From NCBI GenBank assembly GCA_004335635.1, contig QAXH01002209.1, positions 20,006 through 84,005 on the forward strand: a stretch of 64,000 nt of DNA, written 5' to 3'. The notes under the pieces were generated by a model, which was not told the DNA's origin, ran no database searches, and saw only the letters and a program-made list of their open reading frames with translations. Below, piece by piece: positions 52,901 through 64,000 of the stretch. The translations under genes were made by a program, and so were the position numbers. The DNA comes from Chloromonas sp. AAM2. Lineage: Eukaryota > Chlorophyta > Chlorophyceae > Chlamydomonadales > Chlamydomonadaceae. Every line of letters starts with the position of its first letter. Within the stretch, counting starts at the first letter, position 1.

Positions 52901-55900
52901 GAGTTGGCGGCCCTGGCGGCGGAATGGCGGGAGAGGGTGGACGAACTGCAGCAGGAGCTGGAGCAGTTGCATGCCCAGGCGAGTCAGCAAGGGTGTGTGG
53001 GCAACACCGTTTGTCTGTTTTGTTTCATGGCCTTCAGTCTGGGATGAGGACTGCTCAGCAAGGTATGAAATCAAGGGCAGTGACGGGGCAAGTTAATGCA
53101 ATGGTTACCTACGAGACGTCACTGAACCAGACAGGGCAGTACAAGCTCACAAGCCAACGTAGCCGTGCAGGTCAGTAAACCGTTTCTTAGTGCTCCAGTT
53201 GCCAGTCCTTTGGATTGACAACTGTCATGCTATTAGTGTGTGGTCATTGGCACCGTAATCAGCCAGGCCACAAATCGCTACAGTTTTTGCAGTGGACGTT
53301 ATGCTTTGATTGATTGTGCACTTGCAGGCTGCTCAGGCTGACCGGATCAGCACGCGTCGCCTGGAGGTCCAGATGTCAAGTGTGGCCGCCGCCCAGCGCC
53401 TGCATGAGCGCAATGGTGACCTCGAACATGAGATTGCTCAGGCCTGCACACGTGCAGAAGAGGCAGAGGAGCAACTGCACCAGCTGAGGCAACAGGCAAG
53501 TCTGGAACAGGACGGGTGGCACTGACCAGGGTCTGCATTCCATCTTGAGACTGACTCACACATGCCAACCACACGTGGCACGTGATTGGCATGTGATTGG
53601 ATTCAACTTGCTCCAACTTGAGTTGACTGCAAAGTGTGCGTAGTGTTAGGCCGTGGCATTGAGGTGGCTCAGACCCGGACTTTGACCCACACAAGACAAG
53701 GCAAGGCATGGCACGCGTAATGGCTCAAAATTGATCAGCAGACGTTTTGTGCAGGTCTGAGGATGACATTTAAGTGCTTGATGTCCACGTGATGCAGGTG
53801 GAGGAGCTCCAGGAACAGTTGGGCACATTGCAGCAGGAACTGCAGGCTGCCAGGGAGGAGTTCGATGAAACGGCAAGGCAACCCTCCACTATTCAACACC
53901 AGCCTACTATCCACTACACCCCTGGAGATGGGCCAGAGTCACCACAGCACGCAGACAATAGGCTGCAAGCTGAAGCAGGCGATGGCAGCGAGGCCGGTGC
54001 TGATACCCTGGCGCAGTTGCAAGCCGTCAATGAGCAGCTGAATGCGGACAAGATTCAATTGATGGCGGAGCGAGATGAGTTGCAGGCACGGTTGCACGAC
54101 GCGTTGCAGCTGCAAGGGGTGTGCGATGCATTACAGGAAGAGCATGAGCGATTGCAAGAGCGCTTAGGTGCTGCTACACAGCAGCAGCAGGAGCGCTTGA
54201 CACCCCTCCCGTCCACACCCCGCTCGCGCCTTGGCACGCCGGAACCTGACGGCTACCCAAGCCTGCAATCGCTGAGCCGTGCAGCCTCCCCTGCGCCTGT
54301 TGTGAGGGGTACTGAGAGCAGTCCGGAGCGGGCACGAAGTGTCGGCCTGCCCCCTATGCCAGGAGGTGCTATCCAGGGGCAGGCCGCGGTTGTTGGACGG
54401 CTGATGACGCGCAGCCCCTCTCCCAGTGAGTCATGTTGTTCTTGCTGATCCAGCTGCATGCCTTCCAGCAGCCATCAACACAAAGCCCAGCGAAACGTTT
54501 TTCGCAGTGCATTGTACGCGGTGAAAAGCCATTGTGACTGAATTTTTTATGCGCTCATTATGTGTGCAGGTGGTTTATCTATGAACAGTGGACGCATGAC
54601 CCAGTCCAGCAGCCTGGAGCGGCAGAACATCCTAGAGGGTGTCAAGTTCCTGCAGCAGAACAACACGGAGCTGTGTGAACAGCTGGAGGCGGCAAGGCAG
54701 CAGTACAGGCAGCAGGTGAGCTGGAATAGACGCAGGACTGCCACAACCGGCCTTCCACTGAAGTCCACTGAAAGTTCGAAAGTGGCCTTGAAAAGATGAT
54801 ATACCCGTAAACGTTCAAGCGACTGCATGTCGTCTTTGGTCAGACGTTGCCGCGTGTCTGATGGTGCGCTTGCAGGTTGATCAGATGCAACGGGAGCGCA
54901 CGCTTGAGGTGGCTCGCATGCAGGCCCTGCTTCAGGTCAAGGACGCTGCACTGAAGGCGGCAAGAGGCTTGGCAGCAACTGCTCCTCTCACGCTTGCAAG
55001 CGCAGGCATCCGCCAACAGCTTTTGACGCCAGCCCCTGCAAGTGCCGCGCCGGGCGCCGCGCAGCCAGCGCTTACATCTGGCGGACTCACAGTTGAGACT
55101 GCCGAAAGCTCTGCAGGCGAAGCGACTGTTCAGCCTAGCGTCGTTCTGTCCGATGAGTGGTGGGGCAATTTCCAGGAAGCACCTCCGCCCGCCAGTGGCG
55201 CAGCGGTCGCACGCGATCTCTTGGGCAGCCAGCTGAGTCAGCTGGCTGGTGTGCAGTCAGAGCGGCTGGTTGATTTGGAAGACCAACTGCTCCACAGCCA
55301 GGTGTCAGCTGAGGTGCAGCTGGGGACGCTGGCCACCACCAATGCCAAGCTCATTGTGCAGGTGAGCCAGGCAAACAGGCCTCTTGATCTCTGTTCTTGC
55401 TTCGCTTGCAGACACTTCAAGGATCAATAATTGTTTTTTGATTTTGATGCGTGGATTCTTTGCTAAATTTGCTTACTCATCCTATTTGGCCCCTGGCGCG
55501 GCCTGCATGCATGTTTTGCGGTCATCTTTGGTTCACACGCCTTTGTTTGCCTTGCAGCAAGTCATATGCATGTGTGATGACATTGTCTCCTGTGCCCTTC
55601 AGGTGGAGGCATTGCTTGCAGACCTTGAGTGGAATGAACGTGAGGTGGCACTACTGAGCGCCACAAACGCCGAGCTAGAAGCCACTGTGATGGCTCTGCA
55701 GGAGCAGATGGCCGTTGCACAGTCACCACAGCAGGAGCGGGAACAAGGCGAAATGCATCTGCGCATGGCTGGGCAGGAGCAACGGGACCATGGTAACGAC
55801 TTAAGGCAGGGACAAAGTTCAGAGCACAGAGATGGGCTGCAGGAGCAGCTGGAAGCTTCACAGCAGGAGGCGGCTGCGGTCCAAGAGCAGCTGCAAGGAG

Positions 55901-58900
55901 CTGGCCAGCTGGTGGCAGAGCGGCAGGAGCAGCTGGAAGCTTCACAGCAGGAAGCAGCTGCGCTCCAGCAGCAGCTGCAGGCAGCTAACCAGCTGGTGGT
56001 AGAGCAGGAGGAGCAGCTGGATGAAGTTCGTCGGCTGGCCTCAGAGCAGCTGGTGGCTGTGAGTCAGCAGGTGCAGGAGCGAGAGCAGCAACTGGAGCAG
56101 CTGCAGCGACAGCTGGAAACGGCCATCAGCGACACAGCTGCAGCTCGTGCTGAGCTGTCACGTGTTCTGGAGGAGCTGCACGTGGTCCAAGGTTTGCAAC
56201 AGGCAGGCTATGCACGGCGTACAACCCTTGAAGAGGAGGCAAGAGTGGCTCTGGAGCGAGCCGAGGTGACTGAGAGGGCAGCAGCAGTGGCCACAGCACG
56301 AGCAGAGGCAGCAGAGGCGCACGCAAGTGCTCTGGTGCAGCGCTTAGAGGTGCTGGGAGAGCAAGCAGAGGCGGCATCAGGGAGGGCTGTGGCAGCAGAG
56401 GAGCAGCTTGAAGTGGCAGTGGGACAAGCTGCGCTTGCACAGGAATGGAATGCTCGATTTCAGGAGGAAATCGAGGCTCTCAAGCAGGCGCGCAGGGAAG
56501 CAGAGGATATGGCAGGGCGGATGAGAATGCAACTGCAGATGGCAGAAGAGAAAACCGCTTTGCAGGCAGATGCGCTGCAGAGGGCGTTGCAGGAGAGAGA
56601 GGTGGCGGCAGCCGAGCACCAGGGCCGGATGGCCGAGTTACAGCAACAGATAGAGGAGCTACAGAACCAGGCTGACCAGGCTGACCAAATCAGCTCGCGT
56701 TATCTAGAGGTTCAACAATCAAGTGCTGCGACTTCTCAGCGCCTGCATGAGCGCAACTGTGACCTGGAACATGAGATTACTCAGGCTAACACACGTGCAG
56801 AAGAGGCAGAGGAGCACGTCAAGCAGCTGACCCAGCAAGTAGAAGAATTGCAGCGCCAGGTGGATGCAAACATGCTCTCTGCAAAACTCAAAGAGGAGCA
56901 GGTAGTGGAGTTGGAGCAGCAAAATGAGGAGCTCCACCACCAAGTTGATGCACACAAGCTGGCTGGCAGGCTGCAAGACGAGCAACTGGATAACCTCAAC
57001 AAGCGAATTGAGGAACTGCTGCGCCAGGCTGATGCATACTTGCTGGCCAGAGAGCGTCAAGGGGAAGAGGTGGTGCATCTGAACAAGCAGATTAAGGAGC
57101 TGCAGCAACAAGTTGATGCACACACACTAGCAGGCGTGATGCAGGACGAGCAGGCGAGTTTAGAGCTGCAGGGGCTTCGGCTGCAGCTGGAAGCAGGTGC
57201 TGAGGTGGTAGCACATATGGAGCAGGAGCTGTCAGCTGCACAATCAAGTGCCGGAGGCGCATCCGAGCAGGCACAGACAGCACTGCGTGAGCTGGAGCAC
57301 TGGCAGGCGGAGAACACAGCGGCGCTGGAGCAGCTGCAGGTAGCACAGCTGGAGCTGGAAGCTACACGGCAGCTGCTGCAGCAGGCGCAGCTGGACCTGG
57401 AAGCTACCAGGAAGGAGCTGCAGCAGGCGCAAGCGGAGCTGAAGCAGGCGCAAGCGGAGCTGAAGCAGGCGCAGGAGCATGGCTGGGCCCAGCAGCAGCA
57501 AGCAGAGGAGCTGGGAGCTATCAGGAAGGAGCTGCAGCAGGCGCAGGAGCATGGCCGGGCCCAGCAGCAGCGGGCTGATGAGCTGGACTCGGCCCTGCAG
57601 CTGGTTCAGCAGCAGGCGGTGGAGGGCACGGCTGAGGTCCAGCGGCAGTGGCGTGAGGAGGAGCAGCAGGCCCTGAGAGTGGAGGTACGGAGCCAGGCAG
57701 TGACAATGGTCTACAACTAGCTCATCTTGCTGGCTGCATTCTTTGTCTCCAAGCATCAGGTCAAACGCCAGCTCAACTGGGCTTCAGCCTTTTGAAAGCA
57801 TGGACGAGTGCAGCAGCGGACTGTTCATCATGCGACCTCACTACTGTCAGGCATAGCTGTGCTGCATCACGCCACTGTGACTTGTGCAACTCAACTTGCT
57901 CAGGGCTTGCAGCAATGTAGTTAGTGTGATTGGAACTGTTGCATGTCCTAACTGTGACGCAGGCCCAGCTCCGTGATCAAATCTCAGAGGCACTCACAGG
58001 CGCAGAGGCGGTGGCAGTGGCGTTTGAGGCCAGCCGCGCACGTGTGGCAGAGCTTGAAGGGTCTGTGAGGGAAGTGGCTGGCCTGAGGCAGAGCCTGGAG
58101 GCCAGCCAAGCGAGGGTGCAGGAGATGGAGATGGCCATGGACAGGCAAAGGCAGGCACAGTCAGCAGAGGTACGCAAATGCTGAGCAAGCAATCAACAGC
58201 ATCCCGTAGGGCATGGACGTGGACTTCTTGAGGGCAAGATAGCCTGACAAAAGCGTTGTGACAGCTGATGCTCAGCCTAAGAACAGGAGGGCAGCTGCGA
58301 ACTTGTCCAGCCTGTACGGCACCTGCATGCAAGTCTTGCTGTGTCGCAGGTGGCTGGCTTGGCAGACGCAGAGCGCGCACAACTACGCAGCGACGTGGAT
58401 AAGCTGTGTTATGAGGTGCAATCGCTGCATGAAGAGCTGAGCCAGGCCGCACAAGCTTGTGAAGCTGCTCAGGCAGCCGTGAGCGTTCAGGCAGACGCGC
58501 GACGGGAGACAGAGGCGGCGCTGGAAGCGGCCAGGCGGGACCTGCAGTTGCACCAGCAGGTTGCGCAGATGGCGGCGGATAAGGTACGCACAATTGCAAT
58601 GCTCGGCAGCGGATAACGCAAGCACAATCGCACGTTCGGCACAGGGTCTGCAATATTTCGAGTTGTTTCCGTGCACTCCAGTTTCCGCAGCGAGGCGAAC
58701 GCGCTGCGACAGTTAACCTGCATCACTCAATTGGTAACTTGCATTCCATTGTTTCAGGTTCTGCGGCTGGAGGCCGATCTGCTGCTAGCTCACGAGCAGG
58801 TCGAGCGCTTTGACGCGGCGCTCAACGTCCTGAGACACGACCTGCTGGTGAGCGAGAGACTCAGGCGCACCCCTTCGGCTGCCTATTTGCCACCAACGAC

Positions 58901-61900
58901 ACTACTACTCCTGCTCCAAGCCTACCCGTGTGTGCACACACATCGGTCGCACACATACATGCTTGGAACGTGTTGCGCGTGACGTTGCCGAAAACTCACG
59001 CATGCACACATCGGTTGCTTGCCGTCTGCAGAGTCAATCGGCTGGTCAACAGAGCGTCGTGGCAGAGCTGCAGCAGCAGCTGCAAGCATCACAGCAACAG
59101 GCAAGCAAACAGAACGCAAGGCGTCAGTGTGGCTTGAGCATATTGGCATCTTGCTGTGTGAAGTTCATCCCATGCCTTGCAGGCAGTGAAAGGAGGGTGC
59201 TCAATGTCTATTTCCACACTGGAATGACAACACTGGTTGAAATCCTGCTTATGGCTGAAATGTCCTCTGTACATCAAGATGATCAACGTAACGCTTGCAG
59301 GGCGGTGGTGGTCTTGGCTATGAGGTGGCAGCTCGCTTGGAGTCGGAGCTGGTGCAGCTGAGGGCGGCGGCACAACATGGCGCAGGCTTGTGTGCCTCGC
59401 TGGAACAACAAGTCAGTGAGCAGTACAACTACGTAATAGGGAGCAGTTATAGAACCAGGGTAAAAATACCAAAAATGGTTGCAAGTGCACCAGATCTTGC
59501 ACTGGAACAAATCTGGTTGCATACTAGGTTACACCTGTGCTGGCTGACCCTCCTACATCGGACTCAGGCAACTACTATAATGTTTGGGCTGAAGCCACCT
59601 CGTGTGTGCCGATGGCTGCAGGTTGACAGTCTGGCTGCCCAGGTAGCGGAACAGGCCCAGGCTCTGGCCGAGGCCCAGCGCACCCGGGGCCAGCTGGCAG
59701 ACCAGCTGCGTCAGTCAGCAAACGTAGCTGGTGCAGCCACACCAGCCAGCACGCAGCTGCCACAGCAGCAGGCAGCTAAGAGGGCAGAGCCGCAGGGTAA
59801 ACCCCGCAACGCAGCAACAGGGTACAGCCGTGTTCTCAACAAGCCCACCAGAACCCGATCTCCACCCAAGGGGGGTGCAAGACTGCTGGGAGTGAGGCGT
59901 AGCAATGGGATGCTTGGCCCTGGTGGGTTAATAAACCCTGGCGTTCGGGCCTTGCTGTTGAGGGGCGGGAACGCGGCTCGCCAAACCGCCACCCCTGCTG
60001 GCACATTGCCTACCGCCACCCAGCGACCGTTGAGGTATGCTGCAGGGCCACAAGATAGCAGCACTATCAACGCCATCTCCATAACAGACCAACCAACCTC
60101 TGCCACACAGTCTATGGTACTCCGTGGGGCTGGCAGTGAGCCAGACAAACATAGTGCACTCAGTAACGGGTTGGCTGCGGCAGCCATCCAACCGAGAGGA
60201 GACGCTGCGCTGCATACCATGGTCGCTCAGTTTCAACTGCTACCTGCCAACCACCAACCACCGGCGGTTGAAGTTGAGAACCGCCGCTCAAACCCGGGCC
60301 AAAACCCTAGTACGTTTGACAGTCTCTCCAGCGAGATTTCGGAGATCAAGGCAGCAGTCATGACGCACATGCAGCGGATTCAGCGGCTTGAAACGGCAGC
60401 AGCTACCACACACAGCCAAGGCGTTGCACATGGGGCGTCTGTTAGTGGTTCTGGACCCATGGGAGTGGTGCTGAGCCCAGCCAAGCGTCAGGAAGTGACC
60501 CAGCTGCGGATGGAGCTGCAGCTGCTGCAGGAGCAGCTTCTGGACCGGCTGCAGCTGCTGCGGGCAGCCAGCAGCCAGCCAACCGCACAGCCTGCTGCCG
60601 GTGCTGACCAGCACAGCACAGTTGCTTTGGCTGCTGCTGGTCAGCCACCACAGGCAGCAATGACAGGCGCTCTGGCTGCATATCAAGGCGACGGCTCACA
60701 TATCTTGGTGGCACCAGGGCAACAGCCAGTGGCTACACGAGAGGAGGGTCACGGCAGCAACACCCCAAAGGCACCATTTGCTTCCCCAGGCCCTGCCTTC
60801 CCGCCAGCCAATCACATGCACCCCTTGGCTGGCAGTAGCAGCAGCACACGTGCCCCTGTGGTCGGCCATGTCAGCATGCTTCCGCAGCGGGAGGTCACGC
60901 GGGTGCATGGAACACCACTGGCATCCCGGGGCGCAGGCCATGGCCACGTGCCTTTCTTGAGCCCTGAGGCAACCCCTGCTAACAGTCACTACACTCAGGT
61001 GAGGTTCGACCCGGGATTGAGTTGCCCTGGAATGCAGCGGAGTTTGTATCTATGCCGATGCCGACAATGTTACATATATATGTATGTAATGTGATGAAAA
61101 CATATTACAGTCAGGTAAGGTTCTTTAGCCCGTCCTGGGATGGCCGGGCAGGGGTGGATGGCAGGCTTGTGTCCAAACTGTCCAACTGAGAATGGTGCTC
61201 ACCAACATTGAGCCAGGAGGAGTAACTGTAGTCTCCTGACGATGTTCATAGTCAGTTAGAGGGTGTGCTGTGCCGTGTGCTCAATGCTCTGAAATCCATG
61301 CTGACCTGGACGTTGAAGCATGCACAACAGCTTTCACCTGTGCCGTTCTGGGGCTGTTGTAGCTGATGCAAGTGTTGAGTTCCAGTTCGCCTTGCTTTCA
61401 CAACTTCACTTTGCTTTCACGCCTTGACGTGCAGGGTATGCTGGGGCGCCTCAACGCAGAGGGCTTCGCCTCGCCTTTGGCTCTGGACCACTCATACCAG
61501 GGCACCGGCCTAACACCAGTACACGCACCTCCCACAGCTACAAGCGGCCCACTCGCACGCTCTCGCACTCCGGACGTGCATCGGCAGCAGCAGCAGCAGT
61601 CAATGACCAGCCCACGCCAGAACCCGGGCTCCTACCGCACCCCAAGCCCCAGCGCTATAGCCAGTCCAGGGAGCGCCAAACGCTCCACAGGCTATCACAC
61701 AGCCCTAGGCTGGGACCACTTGTCACATCTGCCTGATTTGCCGTCCACACGCTCAAGCGGCGGTTTCTTGTCACCCCGCGGGGACGTGGCTGCGGGTGGA
61801 GGCTACGGCTCCCCGCCTTGGCGCCCTCCTGGGGTTTCTCCCGTCCGTGAGGGCGGTATCGCAGGCGTTCCCGCTACCCAGCACGCCTTCCCTCGATACC

Positions 61901-63051
61901 CCTCCAACTCGAAGCTCCTGGCACTGCTTAACGCCCAACGCCCGCCCACATCCCCAGGCATTGCCACAAACCTCGCCCCTTTCGCTTCACCCTCAGTTGA
62001 CCCTAGCTATGCTGCACTGGACGGCAACACAAACGAACAGATGGCATCACCGACGCCACTAGAGAATGTGTACAGGGAAGCGTTTGGGGATTCGCACACG
62101 AACAGTGGCACGTACCCGTTAATTCGATCGCCATCGGCAGGTGTCCTGGATGCCGGGCAGGGCGAGAGTGGAGTGGCGTATGCTGCTGCTGCTGCTGCTG
62201 CTGCTCAGGCAGCTGGGAGGCTGGGGGCGTTTGCTCGCCCTCTGGACAGCGTGCTCCCACCCAGCCTGGCACAGGTGCGGACTAACAGTATGCTTGCAGT
62301 TGGAGCATGTACATGTATGCAATCGTATGTATGCATACGCCTGTACATGTGCACTTGAGTATGTACCATTAATAAAGTAATAGAAGCCAGCAGTGTTAGA
62401 AGCAGCGTGGCACAGATCAACAATATCTTCAGAGTTTCTTGCGGATCCTGTTGCACACGTTCTTTGCTCTCTCTGCATGATAATGCAATCGGCTTCTTGC
62501 CCCTAGCTCTGCGAGCATGATGTTGCAGTTGTGTGAGCATACGCGGCAGCACAATGGAGACCTTGCAGGCCGTACATGTACCATGAAATCAACGCAGATA
62601 GTGGTGGTGCAGTGCACACGTTTGCTTGAAGCTGCAATGGCCTGGGTGGTGGGTTAGCGGGAACTGCACGTGCTGTCTGAACACCAGATAACTGGCTGGG
62701 ATGACGGGCATGTCAACGCTGTGGTGCCAGCTTGCTGACCGAGTGGCCTTGCCTCCAACGCAGGCTTTGTTGTACCCTGCGGCCAGAACAATGGGCCTCA
62801 GCCACGGCACAAGGCGGGCTGTGCAGGGCACGGGGCGTGGCGGAGGTCGGACTGGCGGGCGCGGCGCTTCCCGCATTCTTGGACAGGGCCAGGGCGACCT
62901 GCAGGGCGTGGCGCGATACGAGCGCGGTGCGGAAATGGCTCTGGCTGCAGTCCTGGCTGGGCGGACACCCGCAGCAGGTGGAGCGGGCACGGGCCGGGGT
63001 GGCGGGCGGGCAAGTGCCAACGCACGTGGCCGCCGCCCCAGCAGACAGTGA
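46958..63051 (+). CDS. Giant coiled-coil protein 2 (about 3,268 aa), 23 exons
   Basis: Exons: 46958-47139, 47298-47475, 47777-47923, 48384-48740, 49142-49479, 49797-49860, 50085-50234, 50654-51838, 52073-52339, 52766-52978, 53328-53495, 53798-54425, 54570-54715, 54876-55361, 55603-57684, 57963-58169, 58350-58583, 58758-58847, 59032-59100, 59301-59411, 59622-60998, 61435-62274, 62764-63051. All junctions are in phase. Not recognised. N-terminal about 470 residues: Ser/Pro/Ala/Thr-rich and probably disordered. Middle: long coiled coils with 28-residue periodicity (exons 8 and 15) interrupted by Pro-rich linkers such as TPRSRLGTPEPDGYPSLQSL. C-terminal about 800 residues: basic, Ser/Pro/Gly-rich, with a Q-run and an A-run, ending in an RG-rich tail (GRGGGRTGGRG). 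The last exon is the least certain because a frame on the other strand is also open. Three introns need GC donors. The layout suggests a cytoskeletal, basal-body or Golgi scaffold, by analogy only. Confidence 0.8.
48112..48141 (+). repeat. TTTGCCAG motif, solo copy in intron 3 of coiled-coil gene 2
   Basis: An A-tract, CAAGATG, then TTTGCCAGTTCTGG, diverging afterwards (TATAAG instead of GACAAT). It is the most diverged of the nine copies. Confidence 0.65.
51182..51433 (+). repeat. Three tandem 28-residue coding repeats in exon 8 of coiled-coil gene 2
   Basis: Three consecutive 84-base units encode 28-residue (four-heptad) repeats beginning RDQQLETAQQ, LEDQLQESQQ and RDEQLDKANQ, each ending in VAE or VVE. 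Degenerate units continue on both sides. Confidence 0.85.
52528..52704 (+). repeat. Direct duplication of about 80 bp in intron 9 of coiled-coil gene 2
   Basis: The blocks CTTCAT, AGTGTTCTCACATCTC, AAATGTGC and ATGGTAACGT ... CAATGCT occur in the same order at 52528-52604 and 52622-52704. It is intronic. Confidence 0.7.
53328..53495 (+). repeat. Duplicated 56-residue module, copy 1 (entire exon 11)
   Basis: Exon 11 encodes exactly 56 residues (eight heptads) and is duplicated within exon 15 at 56671-56838. Both contain RLHERN, DLEHEI and TRAEEAEE. By hand alignment 41 of 56 residues are identical, and the DNA is nearly identical across the central 80 bases. Confidence 0.85.
55840..56007 (+). 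repeat. Two tandem 28-residue coding repeats in exon 15 of coiled-coil gene 2
   Basis: Two consecutive 84-base units, each beginning QEQLEASQQEAAA; their DNA is almost identical at the start (CAGCTGGAAGCTTCACAGCA). Confidence 0.85.
56671..56838 (+). repeat. Duplicated 56-residue module, copy 2 (inside exon 15)
   Basis: Second copy of the exon 11 module, embedded without introns in exon 15 and immediately followed by the 28-residue array starting at 56848. Confidence 0.85.
56848..57183 (+). repeat. Four tandem 28-residue coding repeats in exon 15
   Basis: Units begin LQRQVDANML, LHHQVDAHKL, LLRQADAYLL and LQQQVDAHTL. The first three are exactly 28 residues and the fourth is diverged at its end. 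Confidence 0.85.
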
Positions 63052-64000
63052 GAGCCCAAGATCGGTTGAAGTTGCCGAGCATGCTTCTTTGCAGTGACAA
63101 TTTATTTGGCCGTTTGCAGAACGCCTGCAATCTTGGACCGCAATAACTGAGATTGGTGTGATCACAGGACGCAGACCGCAAGCATCAGTGTAGTCACCCC
63201 TTAGTACGGCTTCAGATGGATTCTCCTTGCCGATAGGGTAGCGTAGACTATTCTTGGACCCAGCCCTCTGGTGCCTAAAACCAGTGTGTAAGTTGCTGTG
63301 GCATTGCTGTTGCGGCCACTTGCAGACTGTCAAGCCACGTGCTTGTAAATTCTGTGATCGCCATTGCAGTCACACAATAGACATGTTGCGTGATGCGCTT
63401 GGCTTCTTCGTATTTGACACAAACCATCCTTGGTAACCAACGACCTTTGCTGGACCTGCATCCAGGCCCCTTGCTAACATGACTTTGACCTATGGCTGTC
63501 ACAAACTCCACTGCGATTTTCCGGAGTCCTCCGAGTGCTTGGTGAGGTCAGCTGATGAAGTATGCCTTGCATGGCCTGTTGTGACCCTACTGTTGGAACT
63601 GCGATCAAGCCAAAAAAAAGAAGTTTGCCAGTTCTGGGACAATTTGGTGATGATGCGATGGAACTGGGGTGATGTGTGTGCATGTGGCCACAGGATCAGT
63701 GTCAGACTGACTGTGGTGATGATGCGTGATGTGGTAGACGCTGGTGGGCTGCCACGATGCTGGGACTGTGTGTATGTGTGTGGTGGCTGTGTGTGCGTGG
63801 TAAGACATACAGCTGTGAAAACTTGACGACGCAACTGCTTACATGATGGATCAACTGGATGATGGATCAACTGGAGTGCCACCTTGTCGAAACTTGTGCC
63901 GGTGCTTGTAATTGTTGGGCAGCATGTAGACGATGTGTGCGGAGACCAACCTTGTGGAAATACTTCCAAAAGTTCCCTGAGATTGTGCTGTTGCAGCAGA
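63052..64000. other. Right-hand flank without recognised genes
   Basis: TGTAA at 63344-63348 is a candidate poly(A) signal about 290 bases after the stop of coiled-coil gene 2. Apart from the repeat motif at 63612, no coding exon or RNA gene was recognised. Confidence 0.45.
63612..63644 (+). repeat. TTTGCCAG motif, rightmost copy
   Basis: An eight-base A-tract, GAAG, then TTTGCCAGTTCTGGGACAA and TTTGG. A looser copy, TGCCACGATGCTGGGACTG, follows about 126 bases downstream (63750-63770), resembling the spacing in the array at 36675. An opposed partner may lie beyond the window. Confidence 0.7.

Noticed and set aside
62589..63333. Minus-strand open frames opposite the last exon of coiled-coil gene 2
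   Set aside because: No conserved motif and no phase-consistent partner; the plus-strand frame joins exon 22 in phase and continues its basic, Gly/Arg-rich composition. Some doubt remains.

Overview
The window is nuclear DNA from a eukaryote, most likely a chlorophyte green alga. The protein-coding genes are cut into many short exons by spliceosomal introns. Most exons begin after a pyrimidine-rich CAG and most donors read AG/GT. The gene set fits this: a plastid stearoyl-ACP desaturase, an MFSD5/MOT2-type molybdate transporter, ATG5, a plastid-type small membrane protein, and Ala/Gln/Glu-rich coiled-coil proteins. All exon models were built by hand from reading frame, splice phase and family conservation. 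Species and class cannot be fixed from the sequence alone.

Layout. 1-2567 (-): stearoyl-ACP desaturase FAB2, whose 3' end lies off the window. 3235-11156 (+): FAD-dependent class A aromatic-ring monooxygenase, 13 exons, head-to-head with FAB2. 12019-17090 (+): MFSD5/MOT2 transporter, 9 exons. 17091-23983: repeat-rich tract holding a Polinton/Maverick-like family B DNA polymerase fragment inside an inverted-repeat element, copies of two dispersed repeats, and a rhodanese-domain gene (22111-23006, -). 23984-28040 (+): ATG5, 7 exons. 29412-30999 (-): a small predicted plastid membrane protein. 31000-33400: a second inverted-repeat element of the same family and other dispersed repeats. 33401-33986 (-): a small coiled-coil membrane protein. 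34879-45431 (+): a giant coiled-coil protein (9 exons, about 2,628 aa). 46958-63051 (+): a second giant coiled-coil protein (23 exons, about 3,268 aa). 63052-64000 has no gene but carries another repeat copy.

The genes do not form one pathway. FAB2 makes oleoyl-ACP in the plastid, ATG5 acts in autophagosome formation, and MOT2 imports molybdate; their adjacency looks incidental. The two giant coiled-coil genes are neighbours in the same orientation. They are built on exact heptad multiples: 49-residue units in the first, 28- and 56-residue units in the second.

The most unusual non-genic signal is a short motif with core TTTGCCAGTTCTGGGACAA preceded by an A-tract, present in about nine copies in both orientations. 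Two opposed pairs bound elements of 0.86 and 0.95 kb. One contains the polymerase fragment, and both contain the same short coding-like segment. Other copies sit singly in introns. This suggests a lineage of non-autonomous elements related to Polintons or Polinton-like viruses.
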